Shown: piece by piece, positions 63,343 through 64,000 of the stretch | Layout of the letters: each line of letters starts with the position of its first letter | Position numbering within the stretch: the first letter of the stretch is position 1 | Source of the DNA: Cryptosporangium aurantiacum | Lineage (GTDB): Bacteria > Actinomycetota > Actinomycetes > Mycobacteriales > Cryptosporangiaceae | Assembly (NCBI RefSeq): GCF_900143005.1 | Contig: NZ_FRCS01000001.1 | Coordinates: forward strand, 248,001-312,000 | Length of the DNA: 64,000 nucleotides | Reading direction: 5' to 3' | The notes under the pieces: generated by a model | The model's database searches: none | What the model was told of the DNA's origin: nothing | What the model saw: the letters and a program-made list of their open reading frames with translations, nothing else | Translations under genes and position numbers: made by a program

Positions 63343-64000
63343 GTGAAGGCGAACGAGACCGACACCGGTTCCTCCGCTAGTCCACCGCTCCTTCTCGACG
63401 GCAGGTACCAGATCGAAGACCGCCTCGGCGGTGGCGGCGCCTCGGACGTGTACCGGGCCCGTGACCTGCGGCTCGGTCGTCCGGTCGCGGTCAAGATGTT
63501 CCGTGTTCGGGCCGGAGCGCACTCCGACCGGCGGTGCGGCGACGAAGCCCGCCTGCTGGCCGCGCTCAACCACCCGGGCCTCGTGGCGGTCTACGACGCC
63601 GGTTGGCACGACGACCGTGAGTACCTGGTTTTGCAGCTGATCGAGGGACGGACGCTCGGTCGCCGGATCGCGGCAGGCGCGCTCTCGCCGAGGGACGTCG
63701 TCCGGATCGGGGCCGTGCTCGCCGACGTGCTGCACCACGTGCACGCCCGCGGCATCGTCCACCGCGACGTGAAGCCGTCGAACGTCCTCTGCGGGTCCGA
63801 CGGAGCCGTGTTCCTGGCGGACTTCGGCATCTCTCATCCGGCCGGCGCCGAGGAGACCAACGGGTCCGGCGTGGTGGTCGGAACCGCTCCCTATCTGGCG
63901 CCGGAGCAGGTCCAGGGCGGTCCGGTCGGGCCGCCCTGCGACGTGTACGCGCTCGGTCTGGTGCTGCTGGAGTGCCTGACCGGCAAGCGTGAGTACCCGG
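63343..64000 (+). CDS. Ser/Thr protein kinase, N-terminal part (runs off window)
   Basis: Hanks-type kinase of the actinobacterial PknB-like group; 219 codons are visible. Glycine loop LGGGGASDVYRA (about residues 28-39), ATP Lys51 in VAVKMF, catalytic HRDVKPSN near 141, metal DFG in ADFGIS near 162, and the later GTAPYLAPEQV substrate motif. The GTG start is supported by GGCAGGGTGG upstream. Membrane and sensor parts, if any, lie beyond the edge. Confidence 0.92.
   Translation, partial: MKANETDTGSSASPPLLLDGRYQIEDRLGGGGASDVYRARDLRLGRPVAVKMFRVRAGAHSDRRCGDEARLLAALNHPGLVAVYDAGWHDDREYLVLQLIEGRTLGRRIAAGALSPRDVVRIGAVLADVLHHVHARGIVHRDVKPSNVLCGSDGAVFLADFGISHPAGAEETNGSGVVVGTAPYLAPEQVQGGPVGPPCDVYALGLVLLECLTGKREYP

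Overview
The window is about 64 kb of high-GC DNA from an actinobacterium. Evidence: strong G/C bias at third codon positions, frequent GTG and TTG starts, a CofC gene (coenzyme F420), an IclR-type leuCD regulator, an HU protein with a long Lys/Ala tail, and a gene order (gatCAB, ilvBNC, serA, leuB, gltX, leuCD, hup, mutT1, ppk, cofC, gpsA, ddl, thiL) that is familiar from Mycobacterium and Streptomyces chromosomes. The genus cannot be fixed from sequence reading alone. There is no phage, transposon, CRISPR array or plasmid signature; this is chromosomal core with accessory islands.

Layout. 1-2.1 kb: the 5' part of an ABC exporter and two tandem micro-genes for very basic peptides. 2.2-6.9 kb: ribosome-rescue factor arfB, an NAD(P)-binding protein and gatCAB (tRNA-dependent Gln/Asn formation). 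7-14 kb: an accessory stretch with a PLP enzyme, a carboxymuconolactone-decarboxylase-like gene with its HxlR regulator, an ECF sigma factor with a membrane partner, a metallophosphoesterase, a PQQ-type glucose/sorbosone dehydrogenase-like lipoprotein and a small PH-domain protein. 14-24 kb: branched-chain amino acid and serine biosynthesis (ilvD, ilvB-ilvN-ilvC, serA, leuB, ilvE). 24-43 kb: a second accessory stretch with a DUF2252 pair, a FadR regulator, a glutamine-synthetase-like/aldehyde dehydrogenase/SDR cluster, a DrrAB-type ABC exporter with a PadR regulator, a gamma-glutamyl hydrolase, cimA, and a LacI-controlled sugar ABC importer with a GH43 beta-xylosidase. 43-46 kb: FAH-family protein, gltX, tRNA-Gln and tRNA-Glu, and an LPXTG surface protein. 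46-64 kb: ndgR/ltbR-like regulator, leuCD, hup, mutT1, CYTH-CHAD, ppk, cofC, plsC, gpsA, a cystathionine-lyase-like gene, ddl, thiL, and the start of a Ser/Thr kinase.

How it works together. The ilv, leu and cim genes cover most steps to Ile, Val and Leu. Two of these transcription units, ilvB and cimA, carry matching transcription-attenuation leaders: a tiny GTG-started leader ORF ending AGC-TAG, a GCGCG-starting stem, a competing antiterminator and a U-run terminator. leuCD has a divergent IclR regulator with a palindrome over its start codon. GatCAB, GltX and tRNA-Gln(CTG)/tRNA-Glu(CTC) fit the indirect route to Gln-tRNA. Many gene ends carry long, nearly perfect inverted repeats, often between convergent genes and usually without a strong U tract.

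The most interesting items are the paired attenuators, the two paralogous basic micro-genes, a 31-residue membrane micro-protein behind cimA, a 17-bp tandem operator before the HxlR gene, paired LacI operators exactly 100 bp apart, an in-frame 51-bp duplication before a FadR regulator, and the ppk/CYTH-CHAD/mutT1 operon.
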